A stretch of DNA of 64,000 nt from Chitinophagales bacterium (GTDB lineage Bacteria; Bacteroidota; Bacteroidia; Chitinophagales; UBA10324): NCBI GenBank assembly GCA_019694975.1, contig JAIBAY010000001.1, positions 378,732 to 442,731 on the forward strand, read 5' to 3'. The notes beneath the pieces were generated by a model that made no database searches, was not told where the DNA came from, and saw only the letters and a program-made list of their open reading frames with translations. The position numbers and the translations under genes are program-made. Of the stretch, positions 35,839 through 45,321 are shown one piece after another; the first letter of the stretch is position 1, and each line of letters begins with the position of its first letter.

Positions 35839-38800
35839 TCAACTCAATTCCAGGACCAAATCATCCGCTTCCACCAGTGTCTTTTCATGCAACACGATTC
35901 TTTTTATCGTGCCGGCTTTGACGGCAGTAACAGAAGTTTCCATCTTCATTGCTTCAATCACAAACAGCGGTTGATTCTTTTTCACCTTCTCGCCTTCTTT
36001 CACAAACATCTTTGATAACATTCCCTGCAACGGAGCACCGATTTGGTTTTCACCGGCTGCCTTTTGATGCGTCTGTTTCTTGACCAGTGATTTCTTATCC
36101 AGCATTTCCACAGTACGTGTTTGCCCGTTCAACCGGAAGTACACCGTGCGATACCCGCTTTCATCCGCATCACCTACATATAATAAACGGATCATGAGTG
36201 TTTTACCCCGCCCGATTTCAACCAGGATTTCCTCATTACTCTTTAAGCCATAGAAGAATGCCGGCGTTGGAATGGAACTCACATCACCATATTGCCGCTG
36301 ATGATGATAATAATCTTCAAACACTTTTGGATAAAATTTGTAAGACAGGAAGTCAGGCATGGTTTGAGCAGTATCAAACTGTTGCTGAAAGGCACTGAAC
36401 TCCTTCTCTATTTCAATCGGTTTCAGGTGTGCATTGGGCAGGTCGGTGAATGGCACCTCATCCTTCAGCACCAACTGCTGCAGCACCTTCGGAAATCCAC
36501 CGTATGGCTGGCCTATTTCTCCTTTAAAAAAACCCTTTACCGATTCAGGAAATGAAAGCATTCCACCCTTCGACAACACATCTTCTTTGGTTAGTTTATT
36601 CGAGATCATGAACATGGCCATATCGCCCACCACTTTGGATGATGGCGTTACTTTCACGATATCGCCAAACAATTCATTTACATCCTCGTAAGCTTTCTTG
36701 ATTTCATCCATCCTGTCGGCCAGTCCCAGTCCGATAGCCTGTGGCTTCAGGTTGGAATATTGTCCGCCCGGTATTTCATGATGATACACTTCAGCTGTTC
36801 CGGCCATCAGCCCGCTTTCAAACGGATAATAATATTCACGCACATTCTCCCAGTAATTGGAAAACCTGTTAAGTGAATGAATATCCATCTTCAGTTCCCG
36901 TTCATGACCGCGCATCATCTCTGCAATAGAATTGAAGTTGGGCTGCGATGTAAGCCCCGACAATGAACTCAGCGCAACGTCAATTACATCCACGCCAGCT
37001 TCAATGGCCTTTAAGTAAGTGGCGGATTGTATACCTGACGTATCGTGTGTATGAAGGTGAATGGGAATGCTGACCGCTTCTTTTAAAGCGGTAATCAGTT
37101 GTGTGGCGGCAAATGGTTTGAGTAAACCGGTCATATCTTTAATACCCAGCAGGTGGGCACCCATGTCTTCGAGTTCACGGGCGAGATCGAGATAATATTG
37201 AAGCGTGTATTTTTTCCTGGCCGGATCAGCAATATCACCCGTGTAACAGATGCAGGCTTCGGCAAGTCCGCCGGTACGTTCACGCACGGCATTGATACTT
37301 ACCTTCATGCTCTTCGTCCAGTTGAGCGAATCAAAGATCCGGAAAATATCCACGCCGCTTTTCCACGATTCCTCAATGAACTTTTCAACCAGGTTATCCG
37401 GATAGGCGGAATAGCCAATCGCATTGTTTCCCCGGATAAGCATCTGGAAAAGAATATTCGGAATCGCTTCGCGAAGCAGCTGCAGCCGCTCCCACGGATT
37501 CTCATGCAGGAACCGCAAAGCGACATCAAACGTGGCACCGCCCCACACTTCCATCGAAAAAACCTCCGGGTGATGATGAGCAAAGCTCTCGGCAACAGCC
37601 AGCATATCACGTGTCCTCACGCGCGTGGCCAGCAGTGACTGATGTGCATCACGAAAAGTAGTATCCGTATAGTGTATCCGCTTCTCCGCTTTCAGCCATG
37701 CCGCAAATTTTTCAGGGCCAAGTTCTGTGAGCCGTTGTTTGGTGCCGGGTTGAATGGTTTCAAAATGATTGAAGTCGGGCACCTTTGGTTTTTGAAAGAC
37801 TTTTGAATGATCGGTTTGCTGCACATCAGGATTTCCGTTCACGACAATGTTGGCGAGATAGCGTAACACTTTTGTACCACGGTCCTGCTTTTGTGAAACT
37901 TTTACCAGGTCAGGAAACAACTCAATAAACTTCACCGTTGCCCTGCCTTCGATGAAAACAGGATGCATGATGACTTTCTCCAGAAACGGGATGTTGGTCT
38001 TTACACCGCGAATCCTGAATTCGGTTAGCGTGCGGTGCATGCGGGCCGCAGCAGCATTCAGCGTTCGGCCATGCGCCGTAATCTTGGCGAGCATGGAGTC
38101 GAAGAAGGGAGACACCTTCACACCCTGGTATGAGCTGCCTTCATCAATCCTGATCCCATGACCGCCGGCATTGCGATAGGCAATGATGGTACCGTAGTCG
38201 GGCTTAAAATTATTGGCCGGATCTTCAGTGGTGATGCGGCACTGAATGGCAAAGCCGTAGCAGTGAATCACCTCCTGCGAAGGGATATCAATCTCCGCGG
38301 AATGCAGTGCTTTGCCATCAGCAATCAACAGCTGACTGCGTACGATATCGATGCCTGTTACTTCCTCTGTAACCGTATGCTCCACCTGTATGCGTGGATT
38401 TACTTCGATGAAGAAGACATTTTCGTCTTTGTCAACCAGGAATTCCGCGGTGCCGGCATTGTTATAATTTACTTTGCGAGCCAGCTGTAAGGCGTAAGCG
38501 AATAATTTCTCACGTGTTTCCCGCCGCAGCGAAGTGGAAGGCGCCACTTCCACCACTTTCTGAAACCGGCGCTGCACGCTGCAATCGCGTTCAAAGAGGT
38601 GAACGATATTGCCATATTCGTCACCGAGCAGCTGCACTTCTATATGCTTGGGATCTTCTACGAATTTCTCGATGAAAATAGTGTCATTGCCGAAGGCATT
38701 GCCCGCCTCACGGCGAGCTTCACCAAATGCTTTCTCCAGTTCTTCTTCTTTAAACAAAACACGCATGCCTCTTCCGCCGCCGCCTGCACTTGCTTTCAGA

Positions 38801-39276
38801 ATCACCGGTAAGCCGATGCGCTTTGCTTCTTTCAGCGCTATCCTGGCATCCGTCAATGGCACTTTATTGTCTTCAATGACAGGCACACCACAGGAACGGG
38901 CTACCTGTTTGGAGGCCACCTTATCGCCAAGCTGCTCCATCACCTCCGGGCGCGGCCCTACGAAGATGATACCTTCTTCACCGCACCTCCTGGCAAAACT
39001 TACATTCTCCGACAGGAATCCATAGCCGGGATGAATGGCATCCGCTCCGTTCATCTTAGCAATGCGCAGTATCTCTTCAATGTCGAGGTAGGGCTTCAAC
39101 GGTTCATCATCTGCACCAATCTGATAGGCTTCATCCGCTTTATAACGATGCAATGAATAACGGTCTTCATAGGTGTACACCGCTATGGTACGGATGCCGA
39201 GTTCAGAAGCAGCACGCAATGCCCTGATTGCAATCTCACCGCGATTGGCTACGAGTAGTTTTTTTATTTTCTGCAT
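35839..39276 (-). CDS. pyc: Pyruvate carboxylase, single-chain
   Basis: A 1145-residue biotin enzyme forming oxaloacetate from pyruvate for anaplerosis. In order: biotin carboxylase (LLVANRGEIAIRAL at 7; ATP-grasp loop KASAGGGGRGMRVL near 160; EVNPRIQVEHTVTE near 290), carboxyltransferase (DTTFRDAHQSLLATRVRTRDML near 545; catalytic metal-site region GIKDMTGLLKP near 700), allosteric/PC linker and C-terminal biotinyl domain with EAMKMETSV, whose Lys carries biotin. All blocks are intact and length is typical. It is transcribed alone. Confidence 0.97.
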   Translation of the reverse strand: MQKIKKLLVANRGEIAIRALRAASELGIRTIAVYTYEDRYSLHRYKADEAYQIGADDEPLKPYLDIEEILRIAKMNGADAIHPGYGFLSENVSFARRCGEEGIIFVGPRPEVMEQLGDKVASKQVARSCGVPVIEDNKVPLTDARIALKEAKRIGLPVILKASAGGGGRGMRVLFKEEELEKAFGEARREAGNAFGNDTIFIEKFVEDPKHIEVQLLGDEYGNIVHLFERDCSVQRRFQKVVEVAPSTSLRRETREKLFAYALQLARKVNYNNAGTAEFLVDKDENVFFIEVNPRIQVEHTVTEEVTGIDIVRSQLLIADGKALHSAEIDIPSQEVIHCYGFAIQCRITTEDPANNFKPDYGTIIAYRNAGGHGIRIDEGSSYQGVKVSPFFDSMLAKITAHGRTLNAAAARMHRTLTEFRIRGVKTNIPFLEKVIMHPVFIEGRATVKFIELFPDLVKVSQKQDRGTKVLRYLANIVVNGNPDVQQTDHSKVFQKPKVPDFNHFETIQPGTKQRLTELGPEKFAAWLKAEKRIHYTDTTFRDAHQSLLATRVRTRDMLAVAESFAHHHPEVFSMEVWGGATFDVALRFLHENPWERLQLLREAIPNILFQMLIRGNNAIGYSAYPDNLVEKFIEESWKSGVDIFRIFDSLNWTKSMKVSINAVRERTGGLAEACICYTGDIADPARKKYTLQYYLDLARELEDMGAHLLGIKDMTGLLKPFAATQLITALKEAVSIPIHLHTHDTSGIQSATYLKAIEAGVDVIDVALSSLSGLTSQPNFNSIAEMMRGHERELKMDIHSLNRFSNYWENVREYYYPFESGLMAGTAEVYHHEIPGGQYSNLKPQAIGLGLADRMDEIKKAYEDVNELFGDIVKVTPSSKVVGDMAMFMISNKLTKEDVLSKGGMLSFPESVKGFFKGEIGQPYGGFPKVLQQLVLKDEVPFTDLPNAHLKPIEIEKEFSAFQQQFDTAQTMPDFLSYKFYPKVFEDYYHHQRQYGDVSSIPTPAFFYGLKSNEEILVEIGRGKTLMIRLLYVGDADESGYRTVYFRLNGQTRTVEMLDKKSLVKKQTHQKAAGENQIGAPLQGMLSKMFVKEGEKVKKNQPLFVIEAMKMETSVTAVKAGTIKRIVLHEKTLVEADDLVLELS

Positions 39277-39385
39277 GAAGAGGGAATGAAAAAGTGGAAT
39301 GAAAAAATGAAGTGAGCACTAAGTTACATGCCACCATCTGAATGAACAATGTACAAATCAAAGCTGTATACGGAATGAGAAGGTG

Positions 39386-40003
39386 TTAAGATTCCACTCT
39401 TTCGATTTCCGCCACCGGGCTAAACAAATATTGCTTTTTTGTCTTTACCTCTACACAGAGGTATCTCTTTCTCAGTTTAGCTCCCTTCCTGAACAACCTT
39501 CCGCCTCCATAGAGAAATAATCCATCCTGTTCCATGTCTTCCAAATGAAAGACGGGACGCCTGTTATACTTATTCAGCACTTTGGTCAGTACCGGATCTG
39601 CGCAATGTGTTGCCGAAGGATTGATGAAATACCGCTTTAAGGCCATGTGTGCATCCGGGGGAAAAATTCTGCGGCCGGCAAACTCATCCATCAATGCTTT
39701 GAATTCCTGCTTCCATTCCTTTCCGTGTGATGAAACGGTATGCCGGTACTTCTCCCATGTGGTAAGGTGTGCCACCTCATGCACGAATGTAACCAGGAAC
39801 GCATACTTATTGAGATCGCCGTTTACCGTGATACGGTGGCCTTTACCACCACGCGGCCACTGGTAATTGCCCAGTATGGAAGTACGCTTACGGGTGATCG
39901 TCAGAGAGATCCTGTACATAACAATCCATTCCACTGCAATATCCACCGCTTCCGCAGGCAGGTAAGGCGACAGATGCTTTGTAATGTTTTCCGGAGCAGC
40001 CAT
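39386..40003 (-). CDS. SprT-like metallopeptidase-domain protein
   Basis: The 205-residue protein has the zinc motif HEVAHLTTW (HExxH near 77-81) and a third ligand in SSHGKEWKQEF (His near 94), the SprT-like domain pattern. Eukaryotic relatives (Spartan) cut DNA-protein crosslinks; bacterial function is not established. The C-terminal half has a small beta-rich region with RYLCVEVKTKKQYLF. It has its own -7 box and is probably independent of the preceding AtpI-like gene. Confidence 0.85.
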   Translation of the reverse strand: MAAPENITKHLSPYLPAEAVDIAVEWIVMYRISLTITRKRTSILGNYQWPRGGKGHRITVNGDLNKYAFLVTFVHEVAHLTTWEKYRHTVSSHGKEWKQEFKALMDEFAGRRIFPPDAHMALKRYFINPSATHCADPVLTKVLNKYNRRPVFHLEDMEQDGLFLYGGGRLFRKGAKLRKRYLCVEVKTKKQYLFSPVAEIERVES

Positions 40004-40069
40004 TTTTCAGAACTGCATAAATGTCGCAACCATCATGAAGATGTCAAATTATTTCTTCGGCAGGAAGCA

Positions 40070-40077
40070 CAAATATA
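40070..40077 (-). promoter_or_regulatory. Candidate -7 promoter box for the SprT-like gene
   Basis: The minus strand reads TATATTTG, an exact TAnnTTTG match 66 bp upstream of the SprT-like ATG and downstream of the AtpI-like stop. Confidence 0.45.
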
Positions 40078-40102
40078 AGCCGGACTGCAGCCCAAACGCC
40101 TG

Positions 40103-40495
40103 TTATTTTTTGTGTTTCTTATGCTGATGCTGTGCTTTCAGCAATGCACGGACCTCAAATACAGTAAAGCAGATATAAAATGCAAAGAAAGGAAGAATGA
40201 ACATGGGATCTTTTGGCCTGGCTAAGAGCATATACACGATAATCAGTACTACACTGAGCATCAGTTTGAGCAGCACAATACCGTTTACACTGGCAACAAA
40301 TCCGTAGCTGCTTTTTCCAAGACCATTTAAACCGATATAGATTGTTACGGCCGTAACCAAAAAGAAGAATGCCATCGAGATCCAGGAAAAGGCTTGAAAT
40401 GGCAGCAAGGCAGGAATAAAAAAATTGGCAATTGCCGTAAGCACTGCAATGATCGCAGTGAAGATAACCAGTTTGATGAAGGCGGATCTGTACAT
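40103..40495 (-). CDS. AtpI-like four-helix membrane protein
   Basis: A 130-residue protein with four hydrophobic helices (about 9-28, 35-55, 65-88, 94-116) and a basic C-terminal tail (QHQHKKHKK). In Bacteroidota a protein like this normally lies between AtpZ and ATP synthase subunit a, where it is thought to help assemble the c-ring. Here no atp structural genes follow. It overlaps the AtpZ gene by one base, so they are translated together. Confidence 0.75.
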   Translation of the reverse strand: MYRSAFIKLVIFTAIIAVLTAIANFFIPALLPFQAFSWISMAFFFLVTAVTIYIGLNGLGKSSYGFVASVNGIVLLKLMLSVVLIIVYMLLARPKDPMFILPFFAFYICFTVFEVRALLKAQHQHKKHKK

Positions 40496-40677
40496 TATTT
40501 CTTATCGTTCATCAGCTCCTTGTAAATAATATAAAGCGCCAGCAATACGGATCCGAAAGAACATACCACTTTAAAAAGGGGAAATGAAAATGCTGTCCAT
40601 TTATCCAGGTAATAACCCGCAATAAATCCAAGTACCACGCAGGCAATGATCTGGTACGATAAGGAGATATATTTCAA
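40495..40677 (-). CDS. AtpZ/AtpI-family small membrane protein
   Basis: The 60-residue protein has two helices (about 7-23 and 33-50) separated by LDKWTAFSFPLF, the AtpZ layout with the glycine-rich first helix (LGFIAGYYLDKW). Members associate with the F0 sector and may carry Mg2+ or Ca2+ transport or assembly roles. It is 10 bp after the bactofilin stop and one base overlaps the next gene. Confidence 0.85.
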   Translation of the reverse strand: MKYISLSYQIIACVVLGFIAGYYLDKWTAFSFPLFKVVCSFGSVLLALYIIYKELMNDKK

Positions 40678-40686
40678 ATGAAGAAA

Positions 40687-41127
40687 TCAGACAGCTTTTG
40701 ATTCCTTCTGCATTTGTTGCGAAACTGGTTTTTCTGCCGGCTTCATCTCTTTAACGCCCATTTTGCAGCTACCGGTGAAACGTGCACCCGCTTCCACGAC
40801 CAGCTTTCCGGTTACTATATCGCCTTCGAGGTAACCGGTGGCTTTAAGAAACAGCAGGTCACTCACTTCAACCTTGCCAAAAACTTTTCCGGAAATATCA
40901 GCGTTTTCGCAAATCATGTCACCATCTACAATGCCGCTCGCGCCAATCACCACCTTTGCCTTGGAGGTCAGCGTGCCTTTCATTTTTCCGTCAACACGGA
41001 TGTCGTTGTCTGATTTAATTTCACCGTCTATCTGTGTTCCTGCACCAATAATATTAACTGCAGACTGATTGGGTGAAGGACTGGTGGTGATGGGCTTCGT
41101 CATGTGGTTTTCTTTCGTGTTGAACAT
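40687..41127 (-). CDS. Bactofilin (polymer-forming cytoskeletal protein)
   Basis: The 146-residue protein is a right-handed beta-helix bactofilin: repeated short strands such as NIIGAGTQIDGEIKSDNDIRVDGKMKGTLTSKAKVVIGASGIVDGDMICENADISGKVFGKVEVSD, with flexible ends. Bactofilins self-assemble without nucleotide and often act with M23 peptidases to shape the cell wall. Its neighbour upstream is exactly such an M23 peptidase, 36 bp away, which supports a shared envelope role. Confidence 0.92.
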   Translation of the reverse strand: MFNTKENHMTKPITTSPSPNQSAVNIIGAGTQIDGEIKSDNDIRVDGKMKGTLTSKAKVVIGASGIVDGDMICENADISGKVFGKVEVSDLLFLKATGYLEGDIVTGKLVVEAGARFTGSCKMGVKEMKPAEKPVSQQMQKESKAV

Positions 41128-41163
41128 GGCAATGAAATTTTAAAAAGTCAAAAAATTGAGTCG

Positions 41164-42060
41164 TTATTTAAAAACAAGGTAATCTTCCGGGTTCAATGGC
41201 AATCCTTTGTACCAAAGTTCAAAGTGAAGGTGCGGACCGCTGCTTAACTCACCCGTATTGCCGATAATGGCAATCACATCGCCCGCTTTTACGTAGTTTC
41301 CTTCTTCCTTTAACAGTACTGAATTGTGCTTGTACAAAGATATTAAATTATCATTATGCTGTATGGCCATTACATAGCCTGTTTCCGCCGTCCAGTTGGC
41401 AAAGATAACAATGCCGTCCAGTGTTGCTTTGATCGGTTCATTTTCAGGTGCCACGATGTCGACACCATAATGCTGTTCATTTCCATTAAAGGGTTCAGTA
41501 ACATAACCTTTAAGGGGAGTAAAGAAATGAAAACCCCTGATGGCTGTTGATTTGCCGGTGAGTGAGGAAGTTTTAGACACCGAAAAACGTTGTTCTTCCT
41601 CCAAATCCTTGCGTAGCTTACGCTCCGACGGTGAAACCTTATCAAGGTCGATGGAGTCGTAACTTGGAGGCTGTGCAGGCGATGACTCCTCATTTACCTG
41701 TTCTGCATCCAACTCTCCGCTTATCACCCGTTTAATATTCTGCAGAAACAGGTTGTTCGCTTCCAGCACCCTTTCCATCGAATCGCTCCTGAGTTTCAGC
41801 TCCATCACATCGCGCCGCATATTTACATCAGCATAACCCGGAATATATTCCCTCAACGGGGTGTACACTATGGCTGAAACAGTCACCAGCACAAGTATGA
41901 CAAGGATCGTACTCACCAGCACATATACATTCATCCTGGTAAGCTGAAAGGAGGATACTTCCTCAAAGGTCTCATCATTCAGCAAAACCAGCCGGTATTT
42001 GTCTGTAAGCCGTGCCATCCACGACTTCTTTTTCTTGATATCAACCGGTTCTTCCGACAT
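41164..42060 (-). CDS. M23-family peptidase with N-terminal membrane anchor
   Basis: From ATG 42060 the protein is 298 residues: a basic cytoplasmic start (KKKKSWMARL), one membrane helix (about 47-72), a coiled-coil periplasmic stretch, and a C-terminal LytM/M23 domain with HYGVDIVAP (first His and Asp), then GPHLHFELWY (HxH). All zinc ligands are present, so it is probably an active peptidoglycan endopeptidase. A longer frame to 42198 precedes the anchor by 46 unsupported residues. First gene of the run with bactofilin, AtpZ and AtpI-like. Confidence 0.9.
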   Translation of the reverse strand: MSEEPVDIKKKKSWMARLTDKYRLVLLNDETFEEVSSFQLTRMNVYVLVSTILVILVLVTVSAIVYTPLREYIPGYADVNMRRDVMELKLRSDSMERVLEANNLFLQNIKRVISGELDAEQVNEESSPAQPPSYDSIDLDKVSPSERKLRKDLEEEQRFSVSKTSSLTGKSTAIRGFHFFTPLKGYVTEPFNGNEQHYGVDIVAPENEPIKATLDGIVIFANWTAETGYVMAIQHNDNLISLYKHNSVLLKEEGNYVKAGDVIAIIGNTGELSSGPHLHFELWYKGLPLNPEDYLVFK

Positions 42061-42287
42061 AGAGAATTCAGCTGCAAAGATGACATAAACATAGTGTTTG
42101 AGGAAAATTTCTTTCGAACAGGATAAACAACTGTACCGCTGTTTTTCCGTCAGTTGGTTAAGTGACGCTTTCAAAAAAATATGCTCCGGGAAGATCAATC
42201 AATAAAATCACAGCGTACACTTTCCTGGCAGTATCACCTGTTGGCATGCCGCATAAAGTAACCACAATCACTTTGACGCTAACTCAT

Positions 42288-42295
42288 TATGTTTG
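42288..42295 (+). promoter_or_regulatory. Candidate -7 promoter box TATGTTTG
   Basis: Exact TAnnTTTG match 11 bp upstream of ATG 42306, implying an almost leaderless message and supporting that start for the DUF3179 gene. Confidence 0.4.
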
Positions 42296-42305
42296 CGCTT
42301 TCATT

Positions 42306-43553
42306 ATGCATAAACGGCTCAGTTCATTCTTATTCATCGGTGGCATCCTCCTGCTGATTGTTCCGGATGCTATCGTTTTTTACCTGATCATGCCGGTGCC
42401 CACGAGCCAGCATTCAGATCAGATCGCAGCAGGTCATTTTCTATATCAAACGCTATGGTATGCCAGGATCTTAGGTCTTTTATGCGTACTGCCGTTGATA
42501 ATTCGAACCTGGAAACGGGGCCGGCTTATTTCAATTGGCTTCACTACCGGAATACTGGCCATTGCCGTTGTGCTGGTTTACCTGTTAGGGTTTCGCTACA
42601 TGCCGGAAAATGTCTTTAAAGAACCCGAAACCCTGCTGTTTGCCCCTCCTTCCGGAAATACCATTCCCCTCAACAATTATGTATTGGGTATTGTCATGAA
42701 CGGCGAAGCCAAAGCATACCCGCTGAAATTTGTAGGATATCACCATAAAATACAGGACCTCGTTGGTGGCGCACCGGTTTTGGTTACTTATTGCACGATG
42801 TGCAGAACAGCCATGGCTTATGATCCTGTTATCAATGGTAAACGGGAAAAATTCAGGCTCGTAGGCGCAGCCTTTAACAATGCCGTGATCGAGGATGAAA
42901 CGACTAAATCATGGTGGTACCAGTCAACCGGCATTGCCGGCGCAGGACCCTTAAAAGGCACGGCCCTTAAAACAATTCCAGTTGAACAGATGACGCTTGC
43001 AACATGGATCAGCGAACATCCTAATACATTGATTATGCAAGCTGACCCGGCTTTCACCACGCAATATGCAAAGCTCAGGAACTACGACATCAACGTGCCT
43101 GCCGCCAATACAGATCCTTCCCGGAACAAATCCTTTTTGCCGAACAGTTGGGTGATTGGTGTAATAGCAGGTGACAGTTCAGCCGTCTTTCTCTGGAATG
43201 AACTAACTACAAAGAAAATCATCAATACTGTAGTCGACACGCAGCCCATTGTTATTGTGCTGCAGCAGGATGGATTTTCCTACCATGCCTTTAAGAGCAG
43301 CATGGATGGTGTTGCACTTACATTTACACAACTCAACGACAGCCTGATCACCGATCAGCAAACAAATTCTGCCTGGAGCCTTAAAGGTGAATGTTCCGGA
43401 GGACAATATGCCGGCAAAAAACTTGTGTCCATAGCAGCTTATCAAACTTATTATCATTCCTGGGAAAGGTTTTATGGAAATAAACACAAAAACGCACCCT
43501 ATTCAATAAGCAATAACAAATTCTTAAATGCACCATCTGCCGGCAAACATTAA
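42306..43553 (+). CDS. DUF3179 domain protein with N-terminal membrane segments
   Basis: From ATG 42306 the protein is 415 residues. Three hydrophobic segments (about 8-25, 46-65, 76-95) precede a soluble DUF3179 domain containing VTYCTMCRTAMAYDPVINGK, with a CxxC-type pair, and SWWYQSTGIAGAGPLKG. The family is widespread but has no assigned reaction; the Cys pair could bind metal or act in redox. Starts upstream at 42162 lie before the promoter box. Confidence 0.85.
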   Translation: MHKRLSSFLFIGGILLLIVPDAIVFYLIMPVPTSQHSDQIAAGHFLYQTLWYARILGLLCVLPLIIRTWKRGRLISIGFTTGILAIAVVLVYLLGFRYMPENVFKEPETLLFAPPSGNTIPLNNYVLGIVMNGEAKAYPLKFVGYHHKIQDLVGGAPVLVTYCTMCRTAMAYDPVINGKREKFRLVGAAFNNAVIEDETTKSWWYQSTGIAGAGPLKGTALKTIPVEQMTLATWISEHPNTLIMQADPAFTTQYAKLRNYDINVPAANTDPSRNKSFLPNSWVIGVIAGDSSAVFLWNELTTKKIINTVVDTQPIVIVLQQDGFSYHAFKSSMDGVALTFTQLNDSLITDQQTNSAWSLKGECSGGQYAGKKLVSIAAYQTYYHSWERFYGNKHKNAPYSISNNKFLNAPSAGKH

Positions 43554-43641
43554 GCAATGATGTCATCTTTTTTGTGCAGCATACAACGGGCTTAACCTTT
43601 ACACATTCACCAGTCCTGAACCGCCACCCCACCTGCGGGCT

Positions 43642-45204
43642 ATGAAGCTGATTTTAAACAATAAGTACTTGAAAACCGGTGTGCTGCTATCAGCTATCAT
43701 TGTTTGTTCCATGCCACTCTTTGTTAAACTCGGCACAGCACCGATTTACATGTGGGATGAAGCAACGTATGCCAACAATGCGCTTGATATGTACCTGGCA
43801 AATGATGCAATAGTAGTGCGCATGGAAGGCCAGCCCGACCTCTACAACACCAAGCCGCCTTTTGTATTATGGATGCAGACCATCAGCCTGCATCTTTTCG
43901 GATGGAATGAGTGGGCAATCAGGTTGCCTTCGGCGGTTTTTGCCCTCCTTACGATGTGCCTGTTGCTGTGGTTCAGCATGGTGGTGCTGGAAAACGCATT
44001 GATTGGCATTATGGCAATGTTTACGCTGGCCTCTGCGAATGGTTTCATAGCTGTTCATGTTGCCCGCAGCGGCGATCCCGATGCCACGCTTGTCTGGTGG
44101 ACGACCTTATACACTCTCGTATTCCTTAAGTTCCTCTTGAAACCCGGAAATCCGAAGTCGCATTTTCTACTCATAGCGCTTGGTCTGTCAGGCGCTTTTC
44201 TGACCAAAGGCATTGCCGGTTGGTTTTTGCTGCCGCTCATGGTGATCACCGCCCTGCTGCATGGAGATTTCTGGAAGCTGTTACGACTGAAGGAAACATA
44301 CATTGCCGGCTTGGCAGTACTGTTTGTCGCAGCCGGTTATTATCTGCTGCGCGAAAAAATGGCGCCCGGTTATTGGACCGTTGTTTATCACTCGGAAATT
44401 CTGCGGTTTAACAATACGGTGATGAGCTGGCATGTGCAACCATACTATTTCTACCTGCTGAATATGATACAGGGAAGGTTTACTCCCTTCTTCTATGTGT
44501 TACCCTTTACTTTATTGGCTTTCTGGATGGAACGTGACAGCGTCATCCGGCAATGCCTGATATACCTGTGGATATTATCACTTGGCTATTTGCTGCTCAT
44601 CTCTTATCCAGCTGATAAACTGGAATGGTATGATGCCCCCATGTATCCGCAGCTGAGCCTGCTGATAGCTATTTTTTGCAACAGCCTTATCAGAACGGTC
44701 ACCGAAGTCAGGATGAATAATAAATTAAACCGGCTTGTTCTCAGGGGGTTTCTGGCGACTTCCCTGTTTTTGCTTTTTGCTGTGCCTTATCAGCAGATGG
44801 TGCAAAGAGTTTTAGAGGAAGATGATATCACCTATGCCTGGGATCACAGCCAGCTGGATGAATTCCGGATAACAGGAGCATTCATGAAATTCCTGAAAGA
44901 AAAAAATCCAAACCTTAAAGAATACACTATCCTTAAATCACCACCGGCCGACCCGGAGCATTATGATCAGTTCTTATTTTACAAGCGGACGTATGAGTTA
45001 AAGGATCAATATGTAATCAATCTTAAAAACCACCCGAAGGATTTACAACGCGGGGAAAAGGTCTTGATCTGTGAAAAACCACTGATGGATTCGGTTCAGC
45101 GGTATTGGTCAACTACTCCTTTGCAGGTATGGAAAGACTGCCGCTTAGACAGCATTGAAGGGGTGATTAACAATGCTCTTGATGAACCAGCCAATATCCA
45201 ATAA
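43642..45204 (+). CDS. GT39-family membrane glycosyltransferase
   Basis: A 520-residue membrane enzyme with the PMT_2 motif YMWDEATYANNALDM (Asp-Glu near 38-39), NTKPPFVLWMQ in the first loop, a further RSGDPDATLVWW loop and around ten helices; the C-terminal 120 residues are soluble. Likely transfers a lipid-linked sugar in the periplasm. It is related in layout to the protein at 20.4-22.1 kb, although the two differ widely. Substrate unknown. Confidence 0.85.
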   Translation: MKLILNNKYLKTGVLLSAIIVCSMPLFVKLGTAPIYMWDEATYANNALDMYLANDAIVVRMEGQPDLYNTKPPFVLWMQTISLHLFGWNEWAIRLPSAVFALLTMCLLLWFSMVVLENALIGIMAMFTLASANGFIAVHVARSGDPDATLVWWTTLYTLVFLKFLLKPGNPKSHFLLIALGLSGAFLTKGIAGWFLLPLMVITALLHGDFWKLLRLKETYIAGLAVLFVAAGYYLLREKMAPGYWTVVYHSEILRFNNTVMSWHVQPYYFYLLNMIQGRFTPFFYVLPFTLLAFWMERDSVIRQCLIYLWILSLGYLLLISYPADKLEWYDAPMYPQLSLLIAIFCNSLIRTVTEVRMNNKLNRLVLRGFLATSLFLLFAVPYQQMVQRVLEEDDITYAWDHSQLDEFRITGAFMKFLKEKNPNLKEYTILKSPPADPEHYDQFLFYKRTYELKDQYVINLKNHPKDLQRGEKVLICEKPLMDSVQRYWSTTPLQVWKDCRLDSIEGVINNALDEPANIQ

Positions 45205-45321
45205 AAGGGCAGAGAATACGTTAGCATCCACCGTGGAACCGATTTCAATAATATTGCAGCAATTTGCCCCTTTTCGAATATTTTTACCGTTTAAGAATTA
45301 CCTTACTGATCTTCAAACCTG

